64,000 nt of DNA from Trichoplax sp. H2 (lineage: Eukaryota; Placozoa; Uniplacotomia; Trichoplacea). This document shows positions 13,297 through 26,582 of the stretch, piece by piece. Every line of letters starts with the position of its first letter. Positions within the stretch are counted from its first letter, which is position 1. The notes under the pieces are model-generated. The model did not search any database. It was not told the origin of the DNA and saw only the letters and a program-made list of their open reading frames with translations. Made by a program: the position numbers and the translations under genes. The stretch spans positions 248,001 through 312,000 of the forward strand of contig NOWV01000021.1 in NCBI GenBank assembly GCA_003344405.1, read 5' to 3'.

Positions 13297-16200
13297 TTAT
13301 TGTTCCTGTTCGTGTTCAGAATGGCTACCGATCAGCTCTTCCATCCCTTTGATGTCATCCTTACTGGGCGTCTCTTTTTTCTTAGGATCAGTGGATGAGT
13401 TAGGTGAAAATATGGAACTCGACAGCGCTGGCAATAGTGCCTTCCTTGATAGCCGATATCTGTTTGTTATCGGATCACGACCAAAGCACTTCACCGTCAT
13501 TTCGTGACCAATACTGTAACCAAGTAATTCTGGTCTAGATACCTATGAAGTATTCATATGGACAATAACAGTTAAAACTGGAACCAATGTGACCATAGAA
13601 ATACTCTAATAAGACTGCTACAGTACTACCCTTCGATGATCCAACTGAGATACGTGCAACAGAATCGGTTGAGTATTAGGTTCTATTTCCAACATCACTC
13701 CAAAATTCCTGCAAATTAAAAATAAAAGACATCAATTAAATCGGATACTAGTCGTGTTTTAGATAACTCAGGATTTATACTTTATATCAACAATCTTCCC
13801 GGTATAGATTTGAGAGAATTTAAGATCTGGTTCCTAAAGTAAATTTTGCAAATACTTGTTAACAAAGTCATAATAGCAGAGCAACGCTGCCGTGTGACAT
13901 TCTAAATTTAGTGTGAATAAGGAAAGCTACGATATACTCGTACTTTCAAATCAGCCATCAACTCTTCTATTCTTTGCTTCACATTCGCTAAGGCTTTGGC
14001 GCTTGGAGCATAAATTGAAACTTTGTCTTCATCTACGAAATTTATGTCACACCCTAATATGTAATTTTAGACAAATATTAAGAACTGCTTTAAAAAATGA
14101 TAACTGTAATCATGACTGACCGTATTCTTCCTGTAAACCCTTGATTGTGACACCGCCTAAACCTACTATACTGAACCTCTTACCCGCAGGCACATCAACA
14201 ATGTCTTATAAAAAGTAGCAATAAATGGTAGTAAGAGTCTGTGACATTCTCATAAAATAGTCAGCAACGATAATACACATAAAGCACTGATTTACCAAAA
14301 ACTGGAGCGCTACTTTTTACGTCCAATCGTGGCTTATCTATTACGCCGTACATTATGTCGAGCACCTTTCCTCTAGCCACTAAAAATGTGCGGTGAATCA
14401 TAATGTTAGGGAGAGTATTACAGGCACTTGCAATCACGGTTGATAGACTATTTAAAGACATAAACGCAATGTACGAACCAGCCGACTTCTTTATCGCTTC
14501 CTCGATTAGTTCCATAGAGACTCCTGTTACTTTAAAATCCGCCTACATAATTATCATTATTGTATCATTCACAACATGTGATAGCATGAAAAAGATACCA
14601 CAATTGCTCTCTAACCTGCAATGATGTGATGCCTTCTCTTGAGCCTGCAATTTTAAAATCCATTTCTCCAAAATAGTCCTCAATACCCTGTATTAATAGT
14701 ATTTGTGCAAGAATTATATTGTATCATAGAGAATAAGATTCGGCGATTTAACTAGCATTGCATTCATTTCGTGTACATATCTATATATTTGATACTTACC
14801 GCAATATCAGTTAAAATCTTATAGTTAAATTTTGAACCATCATCACTAGGATTAGCTACTAAACCCATCGCTACTCCAGCAATATGACGAGAAATAGGTA
14901 CTCCTTAGGTTAACGAAATTATAGCGATGTAATTAGTAATTAATGAAATGATAAAATACGAATACGAATGTATCTAACCATAGAAACTGATTTAAGATTA
15001 AGTGTTAAATATATGCAGCGATTCAGGTGCTTACCTGCATCCATCAATGCTAAACTTCCACCACAGGCAGATGCCATCGATGTCGATCCTGTCCACATTG
15101 AATATTATCTTTAACATTATTTAAATATCCATTAATAATTAACTAATATAACCTACCATTTGACATCAAGACTTGACCAGTTAACCGAACTGTAAACGGA
15201 AAGTCGTCAGATACAACAGATCGTAAAGCATTCTTTGCTAAAGTACCTGTTGCAGTAATTCAGATCATGGTTATACGACTTCTTAAGCATTAGTAATTAT
15301 TAACTCTTAAAACTGAACTGACCATGGCCAATTTCTCGTCTAGAATTTTCCATAACTCTTCCAATTTCATTATTTGCATACGGAGGAAACTGTCACCAGG
15401 TTAACCGAAGTAATTAGCTTATATATATATTATGATAAGAAAGTTAGAAAACATAACCCTGAATACTAACTAACATACTTCATAATGGAGAATAAAACTG
15501 CGATGACGTTCGCCACTGTAAATAAATCGAATTAAGGATACTGTTAGTGTATATATAATGATAGACTGTAATTATTACGAAAAAATTTATAAGAGGACGG
15601 ACTTAAATTCAAAATACTCTATAGTCTTGAAGAGTCATTATCTAACCCTAATATCGCAGTGGTTATATCAAATCTTTGTAGCGAAAGTTTAGACCCTAGT
15701 ACAGCTGTGGTAAAAATCTGAAACCATGCAAGAACACTCATTACATAATGGTATTAGTTATTATTGACGCTATCGAAAGCAGTGAAGCTTTGTGTAACAC
15801 CTGACTCTCTCCACGCTTAAAAAGGGAAGAACCATGTAAGGCTGGAAAAATGTTTATCTCTGCATCGATTGGCCGTAAATCATTCAATCCACGACCATCA
15901 CAGCTATTTACATTGAAGCAAATAGTATCAACTCATAAGTAATAGTTCTTCAACGCATTAACGAACAATTATAACACAGTATACTCCATGAGCGCTAATT
16001 ATTAATTTAAAATGTACCGAATAGATTTAGTCATCACATTTTGAGTTATACATCTCTTAGTAACGGAACTGAATGAATCTGATAATTGAAAGTTATCAGC
16101 ATTTGGAAACATTTCTATGTAAAATGAGATATAGAATAAGTAATTATTACACCAAGATAGTCAACTTAGTACGAAAATAATATAAGGCTGAATTTAACCT

Positions 16201-18441
16201 TGGAGAGTTTTAAAATTTTCATCCACAACTTTCCTTGCAGCTCGATCCCGGGAAAGCTACATTAGAGTGTTTAAGACTTTATTTAATGCACGTACTTAAC
16301 GAGCGATAAAAAATACTTTCATACTGTTATTTCGCTACAGTTTAACGATACCTTTTTATGAGAAAAGTCCAGCATGATGTCATTTATCTGATCGCCTATA
16401 AGACTGCATAAAAGAGAAATAATAGTACTTCTTAAGTTGCATAATTGCGTAAGGTAAGCCTTAAAATTTTTAATCCTACTTATAAGCTCCTTCTTTGATG
16501 CTTTCATCTAATCTATAGAAAGTTAGATTAGTCTTATCTTTGCCATATCTATGACCAAAATCTTCTACGGCTTTAACAACATTTTGGGCCTAATAAATAA
16601 CGACAGTAGCAATAGTTTAATTTTCTTTAAAGTCAAGTCGTTTCATATGCAAAATAAATCATGTGAGATACACAATTTTGCTCACGGATTTTCAATATCG
16701 TTAATGTCTAACCTCTTCGAGGCCATACGTGATAGCTTTTAAAACCCCAGCGTCAGGTAACTCAGAGGCTGTGCCTTCCAACATAACTAGAATCATTTGT
16801 AAGCATTGAGTTATTTTATAAAGGCATACCAATCAATGCAATTAATATGTTAACAATTGCGCATACAATATTACCTAATCCTTTCGCTGAAGCTACAATA
16901 ACTAAGTCTAACTTCGATTGATATAACTAAAGAACAAAAGATGAATTAATAATGGCAGTAAAATAGCAAGGAGAAGCAATGTGTCTATCGGATATCCCTA
17001 TTTACCACAAAATCTATAATAAGTACTTCGTCTAGCAAATTTATTCTGATCACATTACTACTGTTACTAACCTCAACTCGCGTAGGATTGATTATTACTT
17101 CATCATTAATATAACCCACTCTAACAGCCCCTGTAATATTAATTTGTCAATCAAAATTTTTAATTTCAAGATTTCACATCTCCTAATCAAGGCTATACCA
17201 ATTGGTCCGTTCCACGGTATGTTTGATATCGTTAAAGCGGCCGATGCTACATACGGTATGCAAAAATTTGCAAAACTTTTCAATAGCTTACTAACAAATT
17301 ATTTGTCATTAAATAATAAGCTGGTGCATATATGATTAGTAGTAAGTAGTCTCCTACCTCCATTTATAGCCGGAACTATCGTATCGCGTTCGGCATCAGC
17401 AGACATCAAGCTACATACAATCTATTAGTAACATAAGGCAATCGTGATATATATTTTTGGCATAGATGTAGTAAAGCAAAGAAAATATTTCTTCAGTACA
17501 TAAAGTTTAGCATTTCTTTCCGTACCTGCACTTCTTGTGGCATACCACGTTGAAAAGATGACCTTATGGAACGATCTATTAATTATATACATAATTATAA
17601 TGAATGCAAGGATCAATACAATGCAGTCTAAAAGTTGCGAGTGAATAATTATGAACTTAAACGAGAATGATAATAATACACACCAATGCTTCTGCTTGCT
17701 AGAATTTCTCTTTCACTTGGACCTAATTCTCGCTTGAAAAAATTAACTGGTATCTTTCCAGTCGCAGAGGCTTTCTCTCTATAATCCACCTATTTAGCAA
17801 TAAAATAATGTCAAGACCGTTTCACATTTTATTAATTAATTAAGAACGATCAATTATTTATTCTTATTGATTTCAAGTACTAATGCACTATTACATACAG
17901 GTTGCTTCAAAGCTTAGAAAGTATTCTATTTATTTTAGCAGTATTCAGTAAATGATTTGAGTTTGAAATAATAAGCTTATGCTGACATGTATTACCCGTA
18001 AGGGAGCGAAGCCAGCGTAGGAAGTAGTAGCTCGACTCATCACTGCAGTAACTAAGACTGCGGTCGATCCAGTCTATAGTTATAAAATACAGATTACTGG
18101 TTTGAGCAAGAATCCATAGAATACCTGAATCTATCACGTAATTTATAGCCCATACTTCAGACCTCTGAATAGGAAATACTATATTCAACTAAATAAGGCA
18201 AATCTATTATCTGCAACGTTATCCCTATGCACTATTGACATTATTCTACAGTAATACAAAATATGGTAGGTAAAGGTTAAAATTATACCGATAAGTAGGA
18301 CATAAGTTATCAAAGTCTGGAGATTAATTTAAATTAGCAGTCAATGAATAAGTTCTACAGTTACTTCAATTTGAACTTACTTCTACAAGGACAGATCCAT
18401 CTGCAATAGTTGCAAGCTTACCACAAGAAAATTTTATTTCG
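13297..18441 (-). CDS. PNPT1: PNPT1-like mitochondrial polynucleotide phosphorylase (first exon unresolved)
   Basis: 3'-5' phosphorolytic exoribonuclease of mitochondrial RNA turnover and import. The minus strand matches the family exon by exon. First RNase PH domain: [14 protein letters not shown] (18380-18441), [20 protein letters not shown] (near 18000-18080), [20 protein letters not shown] (near 17720-17795), [17 protein letters not shown] (near 17530-17580), [11 protein letters not shown] (near 17210). The helical linker follows near 16190-16800. Second RNase PH domain: [15 protein letters not shown] (near 15850), [29 protein letters not shown] (near 15050), [16 protein letters not shown] (near 14880). 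The KH domain is near 14120-14210. The S1 domain and basic tail are in exons 13781-13833, 13630-13708 and 13297-13542 ([20 protein letters not shown]), ending at 13297. The exon at 18441 needs an upstream exon ending in phase 2 that carries the mitochondrial presequence. I could not place it confidently (one short candidate near 18760-18780). Confidence 0.93.
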
Positions 18442-19480
18442 CTAAAAAAATTTTAATATCATGAGAATTTTTCAATGGTGTAAGAATTCAATATGGATAA
18501 AATAAAAATTGAATGGCATCCAAATTAATGTGATAATCATTTAAAGTACAATCAATAAAGGAGTTGAAGATAATCCGTCATGTATTCTGGTTATGTTCTA
18601 ACAAGATTATTCGAATAGTATGCCTTACATACACTACTTTGTATTAATTATTTTATGCTAACACTTTTTTATTGTGATATCAAAATAGTCAGTGATCACT
18701 ATCGAGCAAAAGACGGATTGGTAGTCAGCAGCTACGAATTAACAGACAAATAACCACTACCTCAGATTCATGTTATACATATTAGGAAAGGGTTACGTTT
18801 TCCACAAACACGCGTATGACCATCTGCATGTTAAGAATGACCAATGTTATTGATTGTAAGTTAGCTTTTCAAGCTAAATCGTTGACTCTAATGTAAGATT
18901 GAAGCATCTTCCACAAGAGGAGCTATTGATGGCAGTAGCATAGCCATGTAGTATCAATGTACTCGTTTGCTTGCATGCACGAGTATGCATGCAAACATGG
19001 ATTGCTCTGACATGAAGAGCCATTCTAAGCATACTATACAAGAGTGTCGTAAGCCCTTACAACATCGATCCAAGTAAATACTGTAAGCCCTATTTCCGTT
19101 ATGGGATATTAACCAATGGAACTATCTACTGCCTAAAATGAACCTTTTATCTATTTAAGTTATTGCAATCAATCAATCCATAGCTTACCTTTTGCCAGAG
19201 ACGGTCGTCAAGCAACCTGTATGTGCATGATTGTAACGACGAGTAATTTCTCTACAATATCGGTGAATCTTCAAGCCATATCTGTAAGCTTGACTATTAT
19301 AGGATATAATATTAGCTAATCTACTCAAAGAACTCAATGGCATATCGAGGTAATGGAGTTACTACAAGTCAAAACTGAGCAAATGACGTTGGAGATGTCG
19401 GCATCGATTCGCGAGCAAACACAATCTACTGCTGTACACGGTTTGACCCGATTTAGCTGGTGTGCTGCCAGTTGGATCTT
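18442..19480. other. AT-rich region upstream of PNPT1-like gene
   Basis: Probably holds the PNPT1 presequence exon and promoter, but no exon can be assigned with confidence. No other coding signal is seen before the hairpin cluster that starts near 19487. Confidence 0.35.
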
Positions 19481-19486
19481 CGTCAA

Positions 19487-19604
19487 TGTCATACTGTACC
19501 GTACTGTACGTTTTCACAGTACGGTACAGTATGACAATACGGTACTGTACACTGTCCACCGTATAGGCATCTAACTCACAATCATCGTACTGTACGTACA
19601 GTAC
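19487..19604. repeat. Perfect 21-bp inverted repeat and palindromic GTACTGTAC cluster
   Basis: Arms 19487-19507 and 19516-19536 are perfect reverse complements around an 8-base loop (ACGTTTTC). The arm contains ACTGTACCGTACTGT. At 19587-19604 there is a perfect 18-bp palindrome, GTACTGTAC followed by GTACAGTAC. Long frames on both strands here (for example 19353-19574 plus) are by-products of the symmetric repeat. Confidence 0.85.
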
Positions 19605-19623
19605 AGTCATGGCGGACTAACTT

Positions 19624-20065
19624 TGCATCATTCAATCTGACATGTACACTTGTAAATGTGCAAATGGCAGTAATGTGGCACACTGGTCTACACTAATTTG
19701 CGCCATTGATCTTGAAGCATACAGTACTGTTGAAGTTTCCGGGGTTTTATTCTTAACCTCCAAGCCGACCACTCATGGCAGCTATTATTTTTAACATCAT
19801 TTGCAGAGGTCTGCTTCCAAGACTCTAGCTATGCCGTTGCTCCAGGTTGCATCATTCAATCTGACTGCACTTGTAAATGTGCAAATGCCAGTACTGTAGC
19901 ACACTGGTCTACACTAGTCTGCGCCATTGATCTTGAAGCATACAGTACTGTTGAAGTTTCCGGGTTTTTATTCTTAACCTCCAAGCCGACCACTCATGGC
20001 AGCTATTATTTTTGACATCATTTGCAGAGGTCTGCTTTCAAGACTCTAGCTCTGCCGTTGCAGGT
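19624..20065. repeat. Tandem duplication, two copies of ~220 bp
   Basis: Copy 1 is 19624-19846 and copy 2 is 19848-20065, at an offset of 224. Both run from TGCATCATTCAATCTGAC to a TGCCGTTG(C) end and share long near-identical blocks, including CATTGATCTTGAAGCATACA and ACCTCCAAGCCGACCACTCA. They differ by a few substitutions and small indels, which indicates a fairly recent duplication. No coding content is recognised. Confidence 0.9.
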
Positions 20066-21497
20066 GCTTCAAATTGAACTACAAACACTTATGTGAAGTA
20101 GGTCAGGATAGTCAGGGATGGCCTGCTGGTCTAGGGTTGTGGTGCAGCCTGAAATACAAATGGCACAGGCTGAAGAAAGCTTGGCTGAATGCAATAATTC
20201 ATCATGAGCTGCTCGGACTAGGGGGACAGATTGCAAGTGTCGTTAGCTTAGAGTAACTGATCCGTAGCATTATTGGTAGTGCTTTGCTGATTCACCAATT
20301 CTTCTCGATCATCTAATCATGGGAATGTTCAATATAAATTGTTCGTATTGTATACTTCGACACGGCCATTTCTGTATGTACTGTATATTGCTCCCATGTC
20401 GATGTGTATGAAAAATCCAGATTGAAATAGTTAGGTCTAGTGTACAATATACCTAATTAGAATCTCCAGAATTTGGTGAATATGGTGCCACCAACCAAAT
20501 CATGAACGAAATGGGCATGATGTACATCTAGTGTAGTAGTCCATGACTGGTTAGGTCTGCTATACTGTACAGCTTACAGCCCAGGGTTGCAGTACTCTAC
20601 TTAAACTTGGTCATTTAAGCTACAATAAGCTGTTCATTAGCCCTCGATATTCAGTAATTGCACTCTTATTGATATAATACGCCTTGGACTGTAATGAATA
20701 GATTTTACAACCGCCTCAAAATTTGAGTTGTTAAAATTCAAATCTCTAATGTGACGCAATTATATGTCTACAGCTACAATATTAGAGTATTCGTGCCTGC
20801 TCGTGTGCAGTAATGGATCGTAACAGGGCGAGACAGTTAATGGAACTCGAAAGAAAAACCGCCAGGCTGGAGCAGTATAGAGTTAAATTGGATATTCTTT
20901 TCGATGCTCATTTTATTTATAGTTTTAAATTAAATTTTCTGAAAAATTATAAATTACAAGATAAAACAAATGACGCCACACTGACTATACAGTATATAAT
21001 ATAATAATATTAAATTTCGTAAAGTACGTATAAATGGCAATATTTCACATTACGAAAGGGCTTTTGATTATAATCATAGAATAAATAAAATATCGGACAT
21101 TATTAATTCTAGGAGTTGAGGTTTCGTTTTAAACAGCCAATGCTGTTATATAATAATATTCTTGTAGAATAATAATTATCACAGATGCAATAATTTCAGG
21201 GAATCATAAGGCTTTGTATATGGCAAAACTTAGAATATTCCGGTAATCCAAAACGTATACATTTAAAATATTACTATAGCAAATATCCAGTAAGGTAATA
21301 TTGTAAATAAAACTTATAAGGAATTGTACAACAATTCAAAATCCTTATCTTAAACATGATGATGAATAATTCTATCGACAATCAATTAAGTCAAGATAGA
21401 TAGCGTTAGGTAATTAAATTATTATAGTATCATTTAGTCTTAAGATAGTTTCTATAAAGCCAGTATGACTTCTTTAACAAGAGAATCAATTTCAATT
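20066..21497. other. Intergenic region left of the ankyrin-CARD gene
   Basis: Mostly AT-rich with no recognised gene. A plus-strand frame at 20813-21004 starts with a charged, coiled-coil-like stretch (MDRNRARQLMELERKTARLE, then QYRVKLD) and then turns AT-rich and unconvincing. It could be an orphan first exon, but no downstream plus-strand exon was found. Confidence 0.35.
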
Positions 21498-24400
21498 CTA
21501 AGTCGAATTACCTGATCTACATTCCTGGAGCTCATGGTCCAGTAAATTATACAATATCGATGAATTGGTGTCGCCTCTAGACTTTAACCAATCCATCAAG
21601 CTGTAAAATACTTTCAATTGCATATTAAATAGTCTTAGCAACAAAGACCTACTTTTATTACTTGATGAAGTATGTCGGAGTTCTAATTCTTGCAGATCAT
21701 CAACTGTTAATAATTCTCGCTCGAATAAATAATCAGACAACGCAGTTGCATCGATTTTATTGCAGATGGTTGTAAAATTTTTTTGTAGAATTTTCCCTTC
21801 CATTGTTCCTTTCAAAGTCATCTTGTTATCATTTTTGTCTAATAACGAATGAAGCATAATGAAAATTAACTGCAGTTGAATCGATTATAGCAAATAACTA
21901 CCGACAACTACTGCATTGGTGAACATTAATCCATAGGCAAACATGCCCTATAGGCGTATAAGAGTATATAGTATAGAAACTTTTACAAGTGAGAATTGCT
22001 CAAACTTAGAAACTGAAATATCCTACGATAAAATAGTTTATCAGCAACTGATGTGCTACTCCAAATAAACTATATTAACCTTTAATCATGCGAGGGCTGG
22101 TATTCTTGTAATCATGGATCAGTTGAGCTTCCTCAAATACATCATCTAAGCTATCCCAAGTATCTGTAGAACTTGCTAAAGATGTATTACTGATATTCCG
22201 ATCATTAGGTGTCGCATATTGGTGCCTTTGTAGCATTTCAGCAACATCGCCATAGCCATTCGATTTAGCTAAATCGATTGGATATTTCTTTTTCTACATG
22301 ATAAAGCAAATATTCACTAAAATTGCTAAGTGGTAATTGTACTATTTAGTAATCTAGATTTCTATGTAACATTATAACAACATTTAAGAAGTAGTTCAAT
22401 TAAATTTTCTTAACCTTATTCTTCAATAGATGATTTGCTCCTAGATTTAGTAAAGTCCTCACACATGCTTTGTAACCCAGATAAGCAGCAGTATGTATAG
22501 GTGTATTCCCTCGCTGTTAAATAGAATAATTATATAAAATAAATGCTTACCTATTTTATTTAAATTCATTGAAATAATAAATGATTACTTCTAACTTATT
22601 ATTCGTAAGCAATTCAGATTTAGTTATCAATAAATTATAACCTTGTCTCTCTTATTAATTTTTGCACCATTACGTATTAGCCATTTTATTAATTCAGTAT
22701 CATTTGCAAATACTGCAGTATGAATTGGATGATATCTTTCCTGCACGAATAAGTATAAAATTTAAAACTAATGACAATCAGACACCGTATACTATAGCTT
22801 ATAAGGCGTACCCTGCCAGTAGTACAACTAATTATTTTCGGATCATGTCGAAAAAGTATTTCTACACAATTTTGATGGCCAAGTAAAGCAGCATAATGTA
22901 TGGGAGCCCAACTGCTGCTCTAATTACGTAAAAGAACATTATATTAAATCCTTTTCACTATTAGAGAAGGGCAAATTATAGGAAATTTCGGCGTAATTAG
23001 TCGAAGTTTTACGAGTTTAAACCATTTATTATTGTAAATTTAAAGTAAATGATGTTATTAATACAGGTAAAGACTTGTTAATAACTTCTTGATTTTGCGT
23101 AACGGCATTAAATAATTCTTCTTATACTGTATATAAGTAGCGTTAGAAGCTAAGGCACTTACTCCGATATCTAAAATTAAGGGATCCGCTCCATAACGCA
23201 ACAACAATTCAACCGCGCTTAAGTCTCCTTTTGCACATGCATAGTGTAAAGCGGTTGCGTTTTTAGCCTATAAAGTATGTACAAAAGTTGATACAAAATT
23301 AATTATTATTTGAACAACATTGCGATAAGTGGTCGAAATATGGATTATGCATCGATAAGATAAACCTGAGCTTTAATTCATAAATAACTATAAATAATTT
23401 TAATTTGATAATGGCTACTCCCTTATATAAATTTGTTAACATTGTAAAATGCAAATGTCTAAGTGTAGTCGTCTACTACAGTACCAATGTGCTGGTAATA
23501 ATATAGCCTAATGTTTTTGCCAATATAGTATCATAGGAAGTGCATTAATAAATACCAGTTTATACTTTACTGATTATATCTGATATCACTTGAAATCTCC
23601 CTTCTGGAATATCATAATAAAGACAATAAACAGAAATATAAGACTTTTACAACTACAGATCAATCCAGTAATATTAGATTTTACCTATAGTAATATGCAA
23701 TTCGACGATTTTGTCACATTATATTGTAAATAAGATTAAATAGTATTGGTAATTGGATGATGTACTTCAATTTGATAATGTGCCTTTAGACCAAGAATAA
23801 ACTTTCTAACTGTCTCTTGATACTATATCGTTGGACGACTAACTCATATTACGTATAATCAACAGCTAGTATTTTCTTACTTTAATACGAAAATAGTCAA
23901 TTTCCTTCTCACTTAAAGTCGCTTCATTAATATCACATTGATGTTCTTTTAATACTTCTTCATCTTCGTACTTAGCCGCAAAATAAATCTTTTCTACAAG
24001 ATCGTTTGCCTATTTTAATAGTATCGTATAGTAGACAATTTTTAAGAGATTGATAAAATCAAAACAACCTCTGCATGACATAGTGGTAAGGTAATTATCA
24101 GCCAAACAAATGAACGATCAGTAAGTAAACGATGTAAATAGATCGATTAATTGTTAACTAGATAGAATATAATTATTGACAGCGCTTAAATTGCGATATC
24201 ATAACACAAGGAGCAAAAATATAATTTAAACCATTTGATTCATTTCATCTTACATTTTCCATTGCGGTAAATTATCAATTTCTACGGAATTCTTCTAGAG
24301 TTCTAGTGATTGATATAAGAAATAATTACTATTTTAGTGACAATAAAGAAATTATTCTTGAAAAATGTATTATCAACTTAAACAGAGTTCTTTTTTAGCC

Positions 24401-25038
24401 TTAATAATTAATAATAAGACATAATTACGGTATGAATAACAATGAAGAAGTTATCATGAAAATATCAGTTATACTATTAATTCCGTGTCCGTAGCCGCAG
24501 CTGTAGCATTTAACCCGTCTAACTTTATATTAAAAAAGATAACAACACTAATATTAACTACGCTACTTTACCAAATCTCTAACGATAGTTAGTATCAGTC
24601 TGTATGGTGACTATATACGTAAAACGTACGATAATGACTCAGAGATATTGTTGTTTTTAAGTTCATTGCTATCATGTTAAATCATATTTCTGCCTACTTG
24701 CAACGGGGATGATTATGCACCTACGTATACTATATAATCAACGTTACCCGATCACTACTTCCTCTGAAATCTTTTGAGTACATACCGTATGATATAGTTC
24801 TGCTATATCTGTACCATAACATCTAATTACCTAATAAAAGTTTAATCAATCTTTTAAATTTCTTTACCTTCCAGCTTATAACATCCTTTAGGAGAACCTT
24901 TAAACATGATTTTAGCGTCTAGATCAAAGGAGAAATGTGACGACACATGATGGCGATCTTTATTTAGAATAGCATCGATGACTCTATAATGAGTAGCACT
25001 GAGTAAAGATTGTACTACCCCGATCAAATTGTTACGGT
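21498..25038 (-). CDS. Ankyrin-repeat protein with C-terminal CARD-like domain (5' end unresolved)
   Basis: Exons (minus): 24868-25038, 23881-24009, 23163-23267, 22812-22919, 22642-22740, 22415-22513, 22080-22293, 21498-21838. The first two conflict in phase (1 versus 0), so a small exon is probably missing between them; further 5' exons are likely. The N-terminal part (KIMFKGSPKGCYKLE) is not recognised. Five ankyrin-type repeats follow, one exon each, for example NATALHYACAKGDLSAVELL, APIHYAALLGHQNCVEILF and RGNTPIHTAAYLGYKACVRT. An acidic Ser/Thr linker comes next. The last exon is a six-helix-like domain of about 90 residues (ALSDYLFERELLTVDDLQEL, then FYSLMDWLKSRGD) resembling CARDs such as RAIDD. 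The stop is at 21498. Ankyrin plus CARD suggests a signalling adaptor in apoptosis or innate immunity, by inference. The CARD call rests on pattern resemblance. Confidence 0.8.
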
Positions 25039-26580
25039 CTATTCATAATTGATTATGCAAGCGTTCGAACAATAAAGCATGGTTATGCATTTATTTACTC
25101 CAAGATATGTTTACGGTTCCTTTGTTTTATATCCAGTATAGACAACTATACAATATGCAAAGTAAAATAATGTAAAATAATTTCCACTTATTATAGTACT
25201 AAATCGTGCTACTAAATATTAATAGATGGTCTTAGATGCAATATTTTATAATTAAATTCATTCTAGTGTTCACTTCAATCCTGCTAAGATCAGGAGCAAT
25301 TGAGAGTAAAAATATAACTAGGAATGGTTTTTACTATACTCGTATGCCCAGTATACAAAACCCGTAACCTATATAGCGTATACAGAAGGAAAAAAAGCGC
25401 GCCTAGTTAAGCTATGGCGATTCAGACATCATATGCAATAGACCAATAATGCAAAGGATGCTAGCTATTGCATTACTACCTGTAAGATACACTTAAGATC
25501 TGGATTGTGTACGTAAGTTCGCAATAACTTACGGAATAGTACAATATCGCGAAATTATTGATCGCGTCCATTTAGCCATTACAAGTATGATATCGTCTAT
25601 AATTACATTATTACAGACGCCCATGCTTACTATAGCGATCACAATCGATTGGAACGCAGTTGCTATCTCGCCAATTTATACTGTAGCACTTATAGTTGTT
25701 GCTAGAAATTCCATATGAAATAGGTTAAGAGAATATAGCGTCTGAAAGTTGAGTAGCTTTAATTAATTTCCTGTAGTTAATGTTTTATTGCTATTTACTG
25801 TACTGTACTATGTGCCTTATTGCGAAGCCCATTGACTGTAGTAGTACAGTAGAATTATGCATTTTTATTATTTCTTATTTTACCTGTATAAAAGAGCGAT
25901 TATGTATAAAAGAAATTCCTATCATTTATTATCACTAATACAGTGGAAGTATCAAGTTTAAGCCTAATCCGGCTTTAAAAAATCTACAAATTACAACGTG
26001 GTATTATTACCATTTACTGTAAAAACTAAATAATAATCACAGGATAGTTTATCTTGTACAATACGTTTGTATACATATTATCGTGGCCTAAAGACATAAA
26101 ATTAAGAAAAGAAAACTCCTCTATCAGCTCATTCAATGACATAATTTACGAGTTTGATGAAATAGCGTCGCTATCGTGGAAATGCTAATCAACTGCATTC
26201 TAGCAAAATTGTGATGTCGGTTATCCATCTGTCTTGTTGTAAAATGGCTGTCAACTGAGCTAGTACGTGTATATTCCTTGTTGGCTGTATATTACAACAA
26301 CTAGAGCTACGTATTGAATTTATTTGATCCTCTAATTTTACTGCTTCATGATTTATTTTTGAATATCATGCGTTGTTCGACATGAAATCAAAATCTTGAA
26401 ATTTTCCTGGTTGCTAGCTCTGTATTTTGTAGTATCCAAGTCATGAAACCAGATTATATTCATAAGCTATCCTCTGTACTGACGTTTGCGTGTTTGCGTA
26501 CCCATCTCATTAAGGTGGACGAGCCATGACTGCACTCGTCCTCTCTGTCCATCCGACCGCACTATATTTCATCGCACACC
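25039..26580. other. AT-rich region upstream of the ankyrin-CARD gene
   Basis: May contain missing 5' exons and the promoter of the ankyrin-CARD gene. No open frame with family resemblance was found on either strand. Scattered TACTGTAC motifs occur, for example near 25800. Confidence 0.3.
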
Positions 26581-26582
26581 AG

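Noticed and set aside
19353-19610. Frames on both strands through the hairpin cluster
   Set aside because: Symmetric palindromic sequence keeps both strands open; the peptides are low-complexity Tyr/Thr/Val.
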